A stretch of DNA of 5,662 nucleotides from Alphaproteobacteria bacterium (GCA_005884855.1 VAZS01000099.1:1-5662); one strand, 5' to 3'; shown: positions 1 through 4,870, counted from the stretch's first letter. A program made the numbers and translations. Notes: generated by a model not told the origin, from the letters alone.

Positions 1-190
1 CGACCGGCTTCAGCACGCAATCGGAGCTGTGGCCCTCGGCCTGCAAAGTCGAGCTGCCGTCGAACCCCCACAGCGGAAGCTGGTCGAGCGTCGGAAATGC
101 AGCGAATTCCTTGATCTGCGTTTTGCCGCGCAGGGTGGGGGTCGGCGAGTATCCGTCGAGCCAGATATACTCGAGCTTATACTTGGTCAT
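1..190 (-). CDS. glnII: Glutamine synthetase type II, N-terminal part (runs off the left edge)
   Basis: This is the N-terminal 63 codons of a type II (eukaryote-like) glutamine synthetase, which makes glutamine from glutamate, ammonium and ATP in the cytoplasm. The protein begins MTKYKLEYIWLDGYSPTP, continues into LRGKTQIKEF (about residues 20-29), and reaches the conserved block LPLWGFDGSST (38-48) followed by AEGHSSDCVLKPV. That block is characteristic of rhizobial GlnII and differs from bacterial GlnA. The ATG at 188-190 has a good ribosome binding site, GAGAGG, 4 nt upstream (195-200 on the plus strand). The family is roughly 330-345 residues, so about four fifths of the gene lies outside the window. 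Upstream are a consensus sigma-54 promoter (276-290) and a divergent gstI-like gene, which fits NtrC-dependent expression under nitrogen limitation. The identification is close to certain. Confidence 0.96.
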   Translation of the reverse strand, partial: MTKYKLEYIWLDGYSPTPTLRGKTQIKEFAAFPTLDQLPLWGFDGSSTLQAEGHSSDCVLKPV

Positions 191-216
191 TTAGCCTCTC
201 ATGATGCAAAGCTGGG

Positions 217-234
217 GACCGAAGTCTTTCGGTC
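217..234 (-). promoter_or_regulatory. Perfect hairpin in the predicted glnII 5' leader
   Basis: In the minus-strand RNA, GACCGAA pairs perfectly with UUCGGUC around the 4-nt loop AGAC. The hairpin lies inside the predicted leader and ends 16 nt before the GAGAGG ribosome binding site. No U-run follows, so it does not look like a terminator. Because GstI inhibits glnII after transcription in R. leguminosarum, this is a candidate control or mRNA-stability element. The stem is seen; the role is inferred. Confidence 0.45.
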
Positions 235-275
235 ACCGCAAGCGTACCCGGCCACCAACGGCCACCACGTACAAA

Positions 276-290
276 GCAATAAAAGTGCCA
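276..290 (-). promoter_or_regulatory. Sigma-54 (-24/-12) promoter of glnII
   Basis: On the minus strand this reads TGGCAC-TTTTA-TTGC, a full match to the RpoN consensus TGGCAC-N5-TTGC with correct GG/GC spacing. It points at glnII. The start of transcription would fall near 264-265, giving a leader of about 75 nt. Rhizobial glnII genes are known to be transcribed by RpoN with NtrC activation, so sequence and context agree. Confidence 0.93.
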
Positions 291-400
291 AATTGCTGGG
301 TTTCGCCGCCCTCACGGAGGCGCCGAACTGGCCTGCCGGGCAGCCCGCGGTGGGTGCGGCAAAGGCGCGCGGAACGGGTGTGGGAGCTCTGGCCGAGGGC

Positions 401-419
401 CAAAATGCGCATGATTTTG
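401..419. promoter_or_regulatory. Possible upstream operator of glnII (inverted repeat plus imperfect NtrC-like half site)
   Basis: CAAAAT and ATTTTG form a 6-bp inverted repeat with a 7-nt spacer. The minus strand across it reads TGCGCATTTTGG, which resembles one half and the centre of an NtrC site, but the second half is missing. It lies about 135-155 nt upstream of the predicted glnII start, a usual position for NtrC sites. The match is too weak to call with confidence. Confidence 0.2.
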
Positions 420-529
420 AAGCACTCCGGGACCTCTCATATCACCTGCTCAAAACCGCAGCAGGGACCCGCAACATTCGTCCAGAAAGGCGCGCGCTCC
501 CGCAACCTTGGCGACACCTCGGGCGTTGG

Positions 530-567
530 CCTGTCAACAGGTGCTTTCGAGCAGGCAGGATCGAAAG
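530..567. promoter_or_regulatory. Two adjacent dyads in the glnII-gstI intergenic region
   Basis: CCTGT-CA-ACAGG (530-541) is immediately followed by CTTTCGA-N10-TCGAAAG (544-567). Both sets of arms are perfect. They lie about 45-80 nt upstream of the predicted gstI -35 element. They resemble dimer binding sites but match no operator consensus I recognise, and a single dyad of this size is not rare by chance. The rest of the 538-nt gap (191-728) outside the listed sites shows no convincing gene. Confidence 0.2.
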
Positions 568-609
568 ATGCCTAGAATCTGTTCAGGAGATGATTTTGTT
601 TTGATCAGG

Positions 610-637
610 TTGCACGCGGGGAGTGCAGCGCCGATAT
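610..637 (+). promoter_or_regulatory. Predicted housekeeping promoter of the gstI-like gene
   Basis: TTGCAC (610-615) and CGATAT (632-637) are separated by 16 nt. The -10 element matches five of six bases of the rhizobial form CTATAT. Transcription would start near 644, leaving a leader of about 85 nt before the ATG at 729. The NtrC-type dyad at 611-627 covers the -35 and most of the spacer, so a bound regulator would block polymerase. Confidence 0.5.
611..627. promoter_or_regulatory. NtrC-type binding site overlapping the gstI promoter
   Basis: The sequence TGCACGCGGGGAGTGCA has the exact dyad TGCAC-N7-GTGCA of the enterobacterial NtrC consensus, with the correct 17-bp overall length. It lies about 350 nt upstream of the predicted glnII start and directly on the predicted gstI promoter. 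It could serve as a distant enhancer for the sigma-54 promoter of glnII and as an operator repressing gstI. The dyad is seen; the dual role is inferred from R. leguminosarum, where NtrC represses gstI. Confidence 0.65.
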
Positions 638-728
638 CGATTTCAGTAACCATTCCAGAACGACTCGGGCGCAGCATGGTTGCAGCGCCTGCGAGCAGAC
701 AATGGATCGACATCAGAAAGAAGTTGAA

Positions 729-929
729 ATGAATACGAATTCGAAGGACGGGCCCGCCAAGATCTACCAATTCCCTGCCGGGGGCCGCGCCGCTCTCGGA
801 AGGCCTCGCCAGGACGAGACCAGACCGGTGACAGCGGAAGGGTCGCGGCCCATGAACGAGGCTGCATGCAGCGGCAGCTGGTATCACGAGGCGGCCATCC
901 AGGAGTCAAAGCCGGCGTGGGAGCGCTGA
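729..929 (+). CDS. gstI: GstI-like translational inhibitor of GlnII (DUF2735 family)
   Basis: This 66-residue basic protein starts MNTNSKDGPAKIYQFPAGGR and ends with SWYHEAAIQESKPAWER. The AKIYQFP motif (residues 10-16) and the SWYHEAAIQE motif (50-59) are the two conserved ends of the DUF2735 family; the middle looks variable and disordered. No signal peptide or membrane segment is present, so it is probably cytosolic. In R. leguminosarum a 63-residue gene, gstI, is divergent from glnII and its product blocks GlnII synthesis after transcription. Size, divergent position and nitrogen-control sites here match that. I chose the ATG at 729 because a purine-rich AGAAAGAAG lies just upstream and the motif register fits; an in-frame ATG at 702 has no ribosome binding site. 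A phosphatase gene follows after 33 nt. The family is fairly sure; equivalence to GstI is inferred from memory and context. Confidence 0.82.
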   Translation: MNTNSKDGPAKIYQFPAGGRAALGRPRQDETRPVTAEGSRPMNEAACSGSWYHEAAIQESKPAWER

Positions 930-962
930 TGCTCTCCCAGCGGTAAGCTTCAAGCCTCAGCA

Positions 963-1709
963 ATGCCAGATTCCCCTGCCCGCCACCTCAATCTCGCCGG
1001 CGCCAGCAATTTCCGCGACCTCGGCGGCTACCGCGGAAAGGACGGCCGCACGGTGCGATGGCGGCAGATCTTCCGCTCCAACCATCTCGGCCACCTCACC
1101 GAGAGCGATATCGAGGTGTTGCGATCGCTGGGTTTGAAAAGCGCGTTCGATTTTCGCGGCACCGAGGAACGTGTCACCGCGCTCTGCGCACTTTCCGATA
1201 TCGCCGTTCACTCGCTGCCGATCGAACCGACGGTGGTTGCGGCGCTGCGGGCGCGCGGCGCCAACGGCGTCACGCTGTCATCGGCCGACGCGTTGGAAGT
1301 GATGCGCGATTCCTACCGCAACTATGTGCGTCACAATACGACAAGCTTCCGTACGCTGTTCGCCCATCTGCTCGAGGATCGCGCGCCGCTGGTCATCCAT
1401 TGCACGGCCGGCAAGGATCGCACAGGCTTTGCCTGCGCGCTGATCCTGCATGCGTTAGGCGTACCCGACGAAATCATCCATGACGATTACCTGCTCACCA
1501 ACCGCTTCTATCGGCGCGACGCCTCAGCGTCCAACGACTTTCCGGACGAGGTCGGCCGAGTGCTCGGCTCAGTCGAAGCCTCCTTCCTCGCTGCCGGCTT
1601 CGAGGCGATCAGCGCCGATTACGGCGATCTCGAACGATATTTGAAAGATGGATTGGGGCTCGGCGCCAGCGAACGCGCCAGCCTCCAGGCGCGGTACCTG
1701 GAATGCTGA
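963..1709 (+). CDS. Protein-tyrosine / lipid phosphatase, Y_phosphatase3 (PtpB-like) family
   Basis: This 248-residue cytosolic phosphatase is of the family that includes Mycobacterium tuberculosis PtpB. The N-terminal signature NFRDLGGYRGKDGRTVRWRQ (16-35) is followed by IFRSNHL (36-42) and AFDFRGTEER (61-70). The P-loop HCTAGKDRTG (146-155) carries the nucleophile Cys147 and phosphate-binding Arg153 in the CX5R pattern; the Lys-Asp before Arg (CxxGKDR) is a feature of family members that also act on phosphoinositides. All catalytic elements are present and the length is normal. The start is the only ATG after the in-frame stop of the preceding gene (927-929); no strong ribosome binding site is visible. 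The 33-nt gap to the gstI-like gene allows cotranscription. The substrate cannot be told from sequence. Confidence 0.88.
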   Translation: MPDSPARHLNLAGASNFRDLGGYRGKDGRTVRWRQIFRSNHLGHLTESDIEVLRSLGLKSAFDFRGTEERVTALCALSDIAVHSLPIEPTVVAALRARGANGVTLSSADALEVMRDSYRNYVRHNTTSFRTLFAHLLEDRAPLVIHCTAGKDRTGFACALILHALGVPDEIIHDDYLLTNRFYRRDASASNDFPDEVGRVLGSVEASFLAAGFEAISADYGDLERYLKDGLGLGASERASLQARYLEC

Positions 1710-1710
1710 A

Positions 1711-1732
1711 GCTTGCCCGAGCATGTGCAAGC
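1711..1732. terminator. Possible hairpin between convergent genes
   Basis: GCTTGC (1711-1716) and GCAAGC (1727-1732) form a perfect 6-bp stem with a 10-nt loop. It begins 1 nt after the phosphatase stop codon, and the convergent gene ends at 1745. There is no U-run on either strand, so it may be a weak terminator or 3'-end protecting stem. The 35-nt gap holds nothing else. Confidence 0.3.
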
Positions 1733-1744
1733 GTTGGAGCAGCC

Positions 1745-1942
1745 CTAGGCGGCGGCTTCGATTTCGGCGTCGAGATCGGTGATGACTTCTTCAAAGGCCG
1801 AGATTGCCTGCTGAACCGCGGCGATCTGCATCAATTCCCAGCCGCTCACCGGGCCATTGCGGTTCTGCAACGCGACGATCAAATCGCGCCGCTGTTCCTT
1901 AAGCTGAACAAGCGGTAAACCGTGATCAGGCAGATCTCTCAT
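1745..1942 (-). CDS. Small conserved helical protein of unknown function
   Basis: This 65-residue protein is a type I associate with Bradyrhizobium, but no function is known to me. It starts MRDLPDHGLPLVQLKEQRRD and has a likely helix over 11-27, a turn at NRNGPVSG (27-34), and a second helix over about 35-64 ending in the acidic stretch EEVITDLDAEIEAAA. Two helices joined by a Gly/Pro turn suggest a helical hairpin that may dimerise; there are no cysteines, signal peptide or membrane segment. A GGA core lies 7 nt before the ATG (1950-1952), and the AT-rich GATAAATATAG upstream may hold a -10 element. It is convergent with the phosphatase and divergent from the dehydrogenase gene (112-nt gap). 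The opposite-strand frame looks like a shadow because this one reads as a coherent amphipathic protein. Confidence 0.7.
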   Translation of the reverse strand: MRDLPDHGLPLVQLKEQRRDLIVALQNRNGPVSGWELMQIAAVQQAISAFEEVITDLDAEIEAAA

Positions 1943-2054
1943 GACGTATTCCAGCCCCTATATTTATCGACTTGGAGGTTGGTGTAGCGGGTCGGGTCTG
2001 AAATCAGCTTACATAAGTCCGGCAAATTTTAGCTAATCGCGCGGGAAGATCATT

Positions 2055-2735
2055 ATGGATGGAAAAGTGATCGTTGTGACCGGTGCGTTGGGCGCGCTTG
2101 GCAAAGTGGTCGCGGAAACCGCGCTGGCGCGGGGCGCGCGCGTTGGCGGCGTCGACCACGCGCCCTCGCAAGTCCCGGCAGCGCGAAATCGCATCGAAAT
2201 AGGCGGCGTCGATCTTTCCGACGCGGCAGCGGCCAAAACAGCCATTGACGCCGTCGCGGCGCACTTCGGCGGAATCGACGCGCTGGTCAACATTGCCGGC
2301 GGGTTTGCGTTCGAGACCGTCGTCGAGGGCGATCCGAAGACCTGGCAACGAATGTATGCGCTTAACGTGCTCACCGCATTGAATGCGTCGCGAGCGGCGA
2401 TAGCGCATCTTACCGCTTCCGGCACGGGACGCATCGTCAATGTCGGCGCGATCGGCGCGCTACAGGCGGGCTCCGGCATGGGCGCCTATGCCGCGTCCAA
2501 AGCCGGCGTGCATCGGCTGACGGAGGCGCTCGCCGCCGAGTGGAAAGGCAAGATCACCGTCAACGCCGTGCTGCCCTCGATCATCGATACCGCTGCCAAT
2601 CGCGCCAGCATGCCGGGGGCAGATTTCAAAAAATGGGTGACGCCGCAAGAACTCGCCGAGGTGATCCTGTTTCTGATCAGCGACGCCGCCAGCGCCGTTA
2701 CCGGCGCGCTGCTTCCGGTGAGCGGGCGGGTGTAG
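2055..2735 (+). CDS. Short-chain dehydrogenase resembling quinonoid dihydropteridine reductase
   Basis: This is a complete 226-residue classical-fold short-chain dehydrogenase. The cofactor loop TGALGALG (9-16) is followed by Asp34 at the end of strand 2, which favours NAD(H) over NADP(H). The segment NIAGGF (79-84) replaces the usual NNAG. The active site has Tyr145 and Lys149 (YAASK), but the residue 13 before Tyr, normally Ser, is Ala132 (IVNVGAIGAL). Human dihydropteridine reductase has the same change. Similarity to that enzyme continues through GMGAYAASKAGVHRL, AVLPSIIDTAANRASMPGAD and TGALL near the C-terminus. By analogy it would reduce quinonoid dihydrobiopterin or another quinonoid or dihydropterin substrate with NADH. 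The family is certain; the substrate is inferred from motifs. The ATG has only a weak GGGAAG upstream. The gene looks monocistronic and is convergent with the GrlR-like gene 35 nt away. Confidence 0.9.
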   Translation: MDGKVIVVTGALGALGKVVAETALARGARVGGVDHAPSQVPAARNRIEIGGVDLSDAAAAKTAIDAVAAHFGGIDALVNIAGGFAFETVVEGDPKTWQRMYALNVLTALNASRAAIAHLTASGTGRIVNVGAIGALQAGSGMGAYAASKAGVHRLTEALAAEWKGKITVNAVLPSIIDTAANRASMPGADFKKWVTPQELAEVILFLISDAASAVTGALLPVSGRV

Positions 2736-2770
2736 GCATCACCGCAAGGGTGGATCCAAGACCGAAGCTG

Positions 2771-3478
2771 TTAAACCTCGGCCAGCTTTTTCAAAACCGC
2801 GCTGAAGCGAATGCTCCGCTTGCCGGCAAGCGCGGTGGCTTCCGCGACGGCACCCTCGTCGGTGTAGGTGCCGGAAAAGCCGATACCGACCTCGTAGCCG
2901 CCGAACACAGGCCGCTCACCCTGGCTCGCTGTGTGCTCGTGGTTGACGAGTTCGCCTTTCCATTTGCCATTCGCGCTGCTGCAGGCGCCGATATAATCGA
3001 AAAAAGCATCCCCGCCGCGGAGCCGCCCATCGTGCAGCACCATCACGCCGGTGTTGCCGCCATCGATTCCGTCAAGCATCCGGATGTGAATGGAATAGAG
3101 CCCGTTTCCGATTCCGCCTCTGCCGGCGGGCGGTATCGGTGGTGCGGCGGCTTCGCTGATCGGGGTCATCACCGAGTTGAAGACAACGCCGGGCAGCTGC
3201 GCGGTGCCGCCTTCGAACAGATATTGCTCCCCCTGCGGCCGTCCTTTGAGCGAAAGCGTGATGTTGTCGGTCTTGAGCAAGGGCTGGTAACTCGGATCAT
3301 CATTGTGACGGATCGCAGATATGTCGACCAGCACCTCACCATTTTCGCAATCCCGGTACGTGCCCATGAACGCGAAAGCAGAATTGCCGCCCATCATGGT
3401 GCCCTCATGGACATAGAGGACGCCGCGTCGCGAGCCGTGCACGGTGTGCATCTCGACCTTGTAAAGTCCCTCTCGCAT
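2771..3478 (-). CDS. Tandem two-domain GrlR-family protein
   Basis: This 235-residue protein consists of two copies of a GrlR-like beta-barrel domain. Domain 1 spans about 4-106 (GLYKVEMHT ... GVLYVHEGTMMGGNSAFAFMGTY) and domain 2 about 126-232 (GLYSIHIRM ... GVMVLHDGRLRGGDAFFDYIG). Both show the pattern GLY, then GV-LxxG-xGG-xxFxxxG, a His-rich polar middle (RHNDDPS, NHEHTAS) and a closing strand. A Pro/Gly-rich linker, EAAAPPIPPAGRGGIGN, joins them. GrlR was described as a negative regulator of type III secretion that binds the activator GrlA, but rhizobial members are common and usually single-domain, about 110-130 residues, without known partners. No secretion genes are seen here. The start is supported by GGAG (3484-3487) 5 nt before the ATG. 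A 214-nt gap separates it from the divergent DUF2161 gene. Its real role is unknown. Confidence 0.82.
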   Translation of the reverse strand: MREGLYKVEMHTVHGSRRGVLYVHEGTMMGGNSAFAFMGTYRDCENGEVLVDISAIRHNDDPSYQPLLKTDNITLSLKGRPQGEQYLFEGGTAQLPGVVFNSVMTPISEAAAPPIPPAGRGGIGNGLYSIHIRMLDGIDGGNTGVMVLHDGRLRGGDAFFDYIGACSSANGKWKGELVNHEHTASQGERPVFGGYEVGIGFSGTYTDEGAVAEATALAGKRSIRFSAVLKKLAEV

Positions 3479-3682
3479 TGCCGCTCCGGCCTTTCTGGCC
3501 TGCGCCCCGTATTCTCAGCCGGTCTGCATTCGGGTCGCAGCGCACCGCTCCCGTACCGCCCGCCCCGCGCCCATCCGGTCCCGGAGGCAAGAATAGCCTT
3601 TCTGGAGTCGTTTGACCAAATCCGCAGCCTCGTTTCAGCGATCCCGGGCTAAACTTAGGGGATTGAGTCGCACAGTAATACC

Positions 3683-3686
3683 GGAG
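3683..3686 (+). promoter_or_regulatory. Ribosome binding site deciding the TTG start of the DUF2161 gene
   Basis: GGAG lies 6 nt upstream of TTG 3693, which starts the protein at METALYLPVKRF, where family members usually begin. A second GGAG (3604-3607) lies only 4 nt before an alternative TTG at 3612, which would add 27 residues that do not look like the family. Confidence 0.6.
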
Positions 3687-3692
3687 CCATTT

Positions 3693-4376
3693 TTGGAAAC
3701 CGCACTTTACCTTCCCGTCAAACGCTTCCTCGAAAAGCTCGGCTTCGCAGTCAAGGGCGAAATCGGGGGCTGCGATCTGGTGGCGCTCAGCGGTGACGAG
3801 CCGCCGATCGTTGTGATCGGAGAATTGAAGCTTTCGTTCAATCTCGAGCTTGTCCTACAGGCGATCGATCGTGCCGGTGCTTGCGACGAGGTCTGGCTTG
3901 CCGCCAAATTGTCCGCGCGCGGCAGGGGGCGGGAGAGCGATGCGAGGTATCGCAATCTATGCCGCCGACTGGGATTTGGCATGCTCGCGGTCACCAATAC
4001 CGGTGACGTGGAGGTGATCGTAAAGCCACCGACCACCAGCCCGCGACGCGATCCGAAGAAACGCTCACGTCTGGTCGCCGAACATCGGCGGCGTCAAGGC
4101 GACCCCGCGGTGGGTGGCAGCACCCGCGCCCCGATCATGACGGCCTATCGCCAGCAAGCGTTGGCTTGCGCGTCGGCGCTGCAGCGGGGGCCACAGCGGG
4201 TGCGCGATCTCAAGCCGGCAATTCCTGACGCGGGCAAAATTCTGCTGCACAATGTTTATGGCTGGTTCGACCGCGCCGAGCGCGGCGTTTATGTGCTGAC
4301 CGATGCCGGACATGCCGCGCTGAAGCGCTGGCCGCAGAAGCCGATAGATTTTTCGAGCGTGACAGGCTCCCTCTGA
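3693..4376 (+). CDS. DUF2161 putative PD-(D/E)XK nuclease-like protein
   Basis: With the TTG start the protein has 227 residues. The N-terminal half carries a restriction-endonuclease-like signature: Asp28 in GEIGGCDLVAL, then Glu44-Leu45-Lys46 in VVIGELKLSF, then Gln56 in the next helix. This fits D-X(n)-ExK plus Gln of the PD-(D/E)XK superfamily, and annotation pipelines call the family a putative phosphodiesterase. A basic linker with PRRDPKKRSRLVAEHRRRQGD (117-137) follows. The C-terminal part (about 150-213), with MTAYRQQALACASAL, NVYGWFDRAERGVYVLTDAGHAAL, looks like a winged-helix DNA-binding domain, which is my inference. No partner methyltransferase or defence gene is adjacent, so a restriction role is not supported; DNA repair or processing is possible. 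An upstream TTG at 3612 would give 254 residues. The family call is good; the activity is unproven. Confidence 0.84.
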   Translation: METALYLPVKRFLEKLGFAVKGEIGGCDLVALSGDEPPIVVIGELKLSFNLELVLQAIDRAGACDEVWLAAKLSARGRGRESDARYRNLCRRLGFGMLAVTNTGDVEVIVKPPTTSPRRDPKKRSRLVAEHRRRQGDPAVGGSTRAPIMTAYRQQALACASALQRGPQRVRDLKPAIPDAGKILLHNVYGWFDRAERGVYVLTDAGHAALKRWPQKPIDFSSVTGSL

Positions 4377-4468
4377 TGGCGATGGCAATCGAAAGCGAGG
4401 GGGAACACCACATCAACCGACCAAGTGGGCGTGAGAATGCATGGCTGGACTGCCACACCTATTTCATA

Positions 4469-4496
4469 TTGCAATGCAACATGAGGGCTCCTAGAT
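4469..4496 (+). promoter_or_regulatory. Predicted promoter of the 100-aa basic protein gene
   Basis: TTGCAA (4469-4474) and CTAGAT (4491-4496) are 16 nt apart; the -10 element matches five of six bases of CTATAT. Transcription would start near 4503, leaving a leader of about 18 nt that contains the ribosome binding site. The other bases of the 144-nt gap (4377-4520) show nothing further. Confidence 0.4.
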
Positions 4497-4520
4497 TTTG
4501 GCATCACAAGAGAGGCCCCG

Positions 4521-4823
4521 ATGAGCCAAGACTGGAACACCAAGTACGGGCCGCGTCGGGTCCGGCGCGACCCGCCCACGCTGGATGAAGCCATTTTTGC
4601 CGCGATCGGCATCACTGACGACCAGCAAGCTCAGGCCGAAATCGCCGCTTCGCTGATGGGGCTGCCGGTCGAGGCCGTAGCCGCCGAAGTAAAGAAAGTC
4701 GCACGCACATCTGCGCGCTCTACGACCCGGGTGATTGCAGGCGAGCAAGGAGCGCAGCGGTCGGTGGTGGTCGAACGACGAGTTGTCAGGAGATTCGGTA
4801 ACGATAAGCGAACCGGCACCTGA
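4521..4823 (+). CDS. Conserved hypothetical basic protein, 100 aa
   Basis: The protein starts MSQDWNTKYGPRRVRRDPPT and I cannot assign a function. The N-terminus (1-20) is basic and polar. Residues about 20-60 (LDEAIFAAIGITDDQQAQAE then LMGLPVEAVAAEVKKV) read as two or three helices with a compact helix-turn-helix-like spacing. The tail (61-100) is strongly basic, rich in Arg, Ser and Thr, with a VVVERRVVRRF stretch. It has no cysteine, signal peptide or membrane segment. A basic tail on a small helical core suggests nucleic-acid binding, but this is only inference. AGAGG (4511-4515) lies 5 nt before the ATG, a strong start. It has its own predicted promoter and ends convergent with the acetyltransferase gene. 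Similar proteins appear, from memory, to be limited to Bradyrhizobium and close relatives. Confidence 0.78.
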   Translation: MSQDWNTKYGPRRVRRDPPTLDEAIFAAIGITDDQQAQAEIAASLMGLPVEAVAAEVKKVARTSARSTTRVIAGEQGAQRSVVVERRVVRRFGNDKRTGT

Positions 4824-4845
4824 GCGACGCGCCAAGCCAGTCATC

Positions 4846-4870
4846 ATTCGCCGCGCAGAGAGCGGCGGAT
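4846..4870. terminator. Hairpin shared by two convergent genes
   Basis: CGCCGC and GCGGCG form a perfect 6-bp stem around the loop GCAGAGA, extended to 9 bp (ATTCGCCGC with GCGGCGGAT) by one G-U and two A-U pairs. It fills most of the 51-nt gap between the basic-protein gene and the acetyltransferase gene. On the plus strand it is followed by TATTTCA, a weak U-rich tract; there is none on the other side. It is probably a terminator, better for the plus strand. Confidence 0.5.

Noticed and set aside
29..604. 191-codon plus-strand frame over the glnII start and its promoter
   Set aside because: It is antisense to unmistakable glnII codons and crosses the sigma-54 promoter; there is no recognisable domain.
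601..607. TTGATCA as an FNR/FixK half site
   Set aside because: The second half (ATCAA at the proper spacing) is missing.
677..692. Possible plus-strand sigma-54 promoter for gstI (TGG...TGC)
   Set aside because: The GG-to-GC distance is one base too long and the flanking consensus is absent.
2740..2752. CACC-GCAAG-GGTG stem between the convergent dehydrogenase and GrlR-like genes
   Set aside because: The stem has only four pairs with no U-run; too weak to call a terminator.
3488..3500. GGCC-TTTCT-GGCC repeat upstream of the GrlR-like gene
   Set aside because: Two self-complementary GGCC tetramers are expected often in GC-rich DNA; nothing else supports a site.
2540..3652. 370-codon plus-strand open frame spanning the dehydrogenase end and the GrlR-like gene
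   Set aside because: It lies in another frame of the dehydrogenase and antisense to the GrlR-like gene, has an Arg/Ala-rich unstructured composition and no family motifs. Long antisense frames are common in GC-rich genomes.
4470..4478. 9-mer TGCAATGCA shared with the minus strand at 5568-5576, both inside predicted promoters
   Set aside because: Many 9-mers are shared by chance within a 5.6-kb window, and the positions relative to -35/-10 differ between the two promoters.
4376..4588. 70-codon frame whose ATG overlaps the stop of the DUF2161 gene (TGATG)
   Set aside because: The overlap suggests translational coupling, but the frame runs 68 nt into the well-supported 100-aa gene, crosses its promoter and has no plausible protein pattern.
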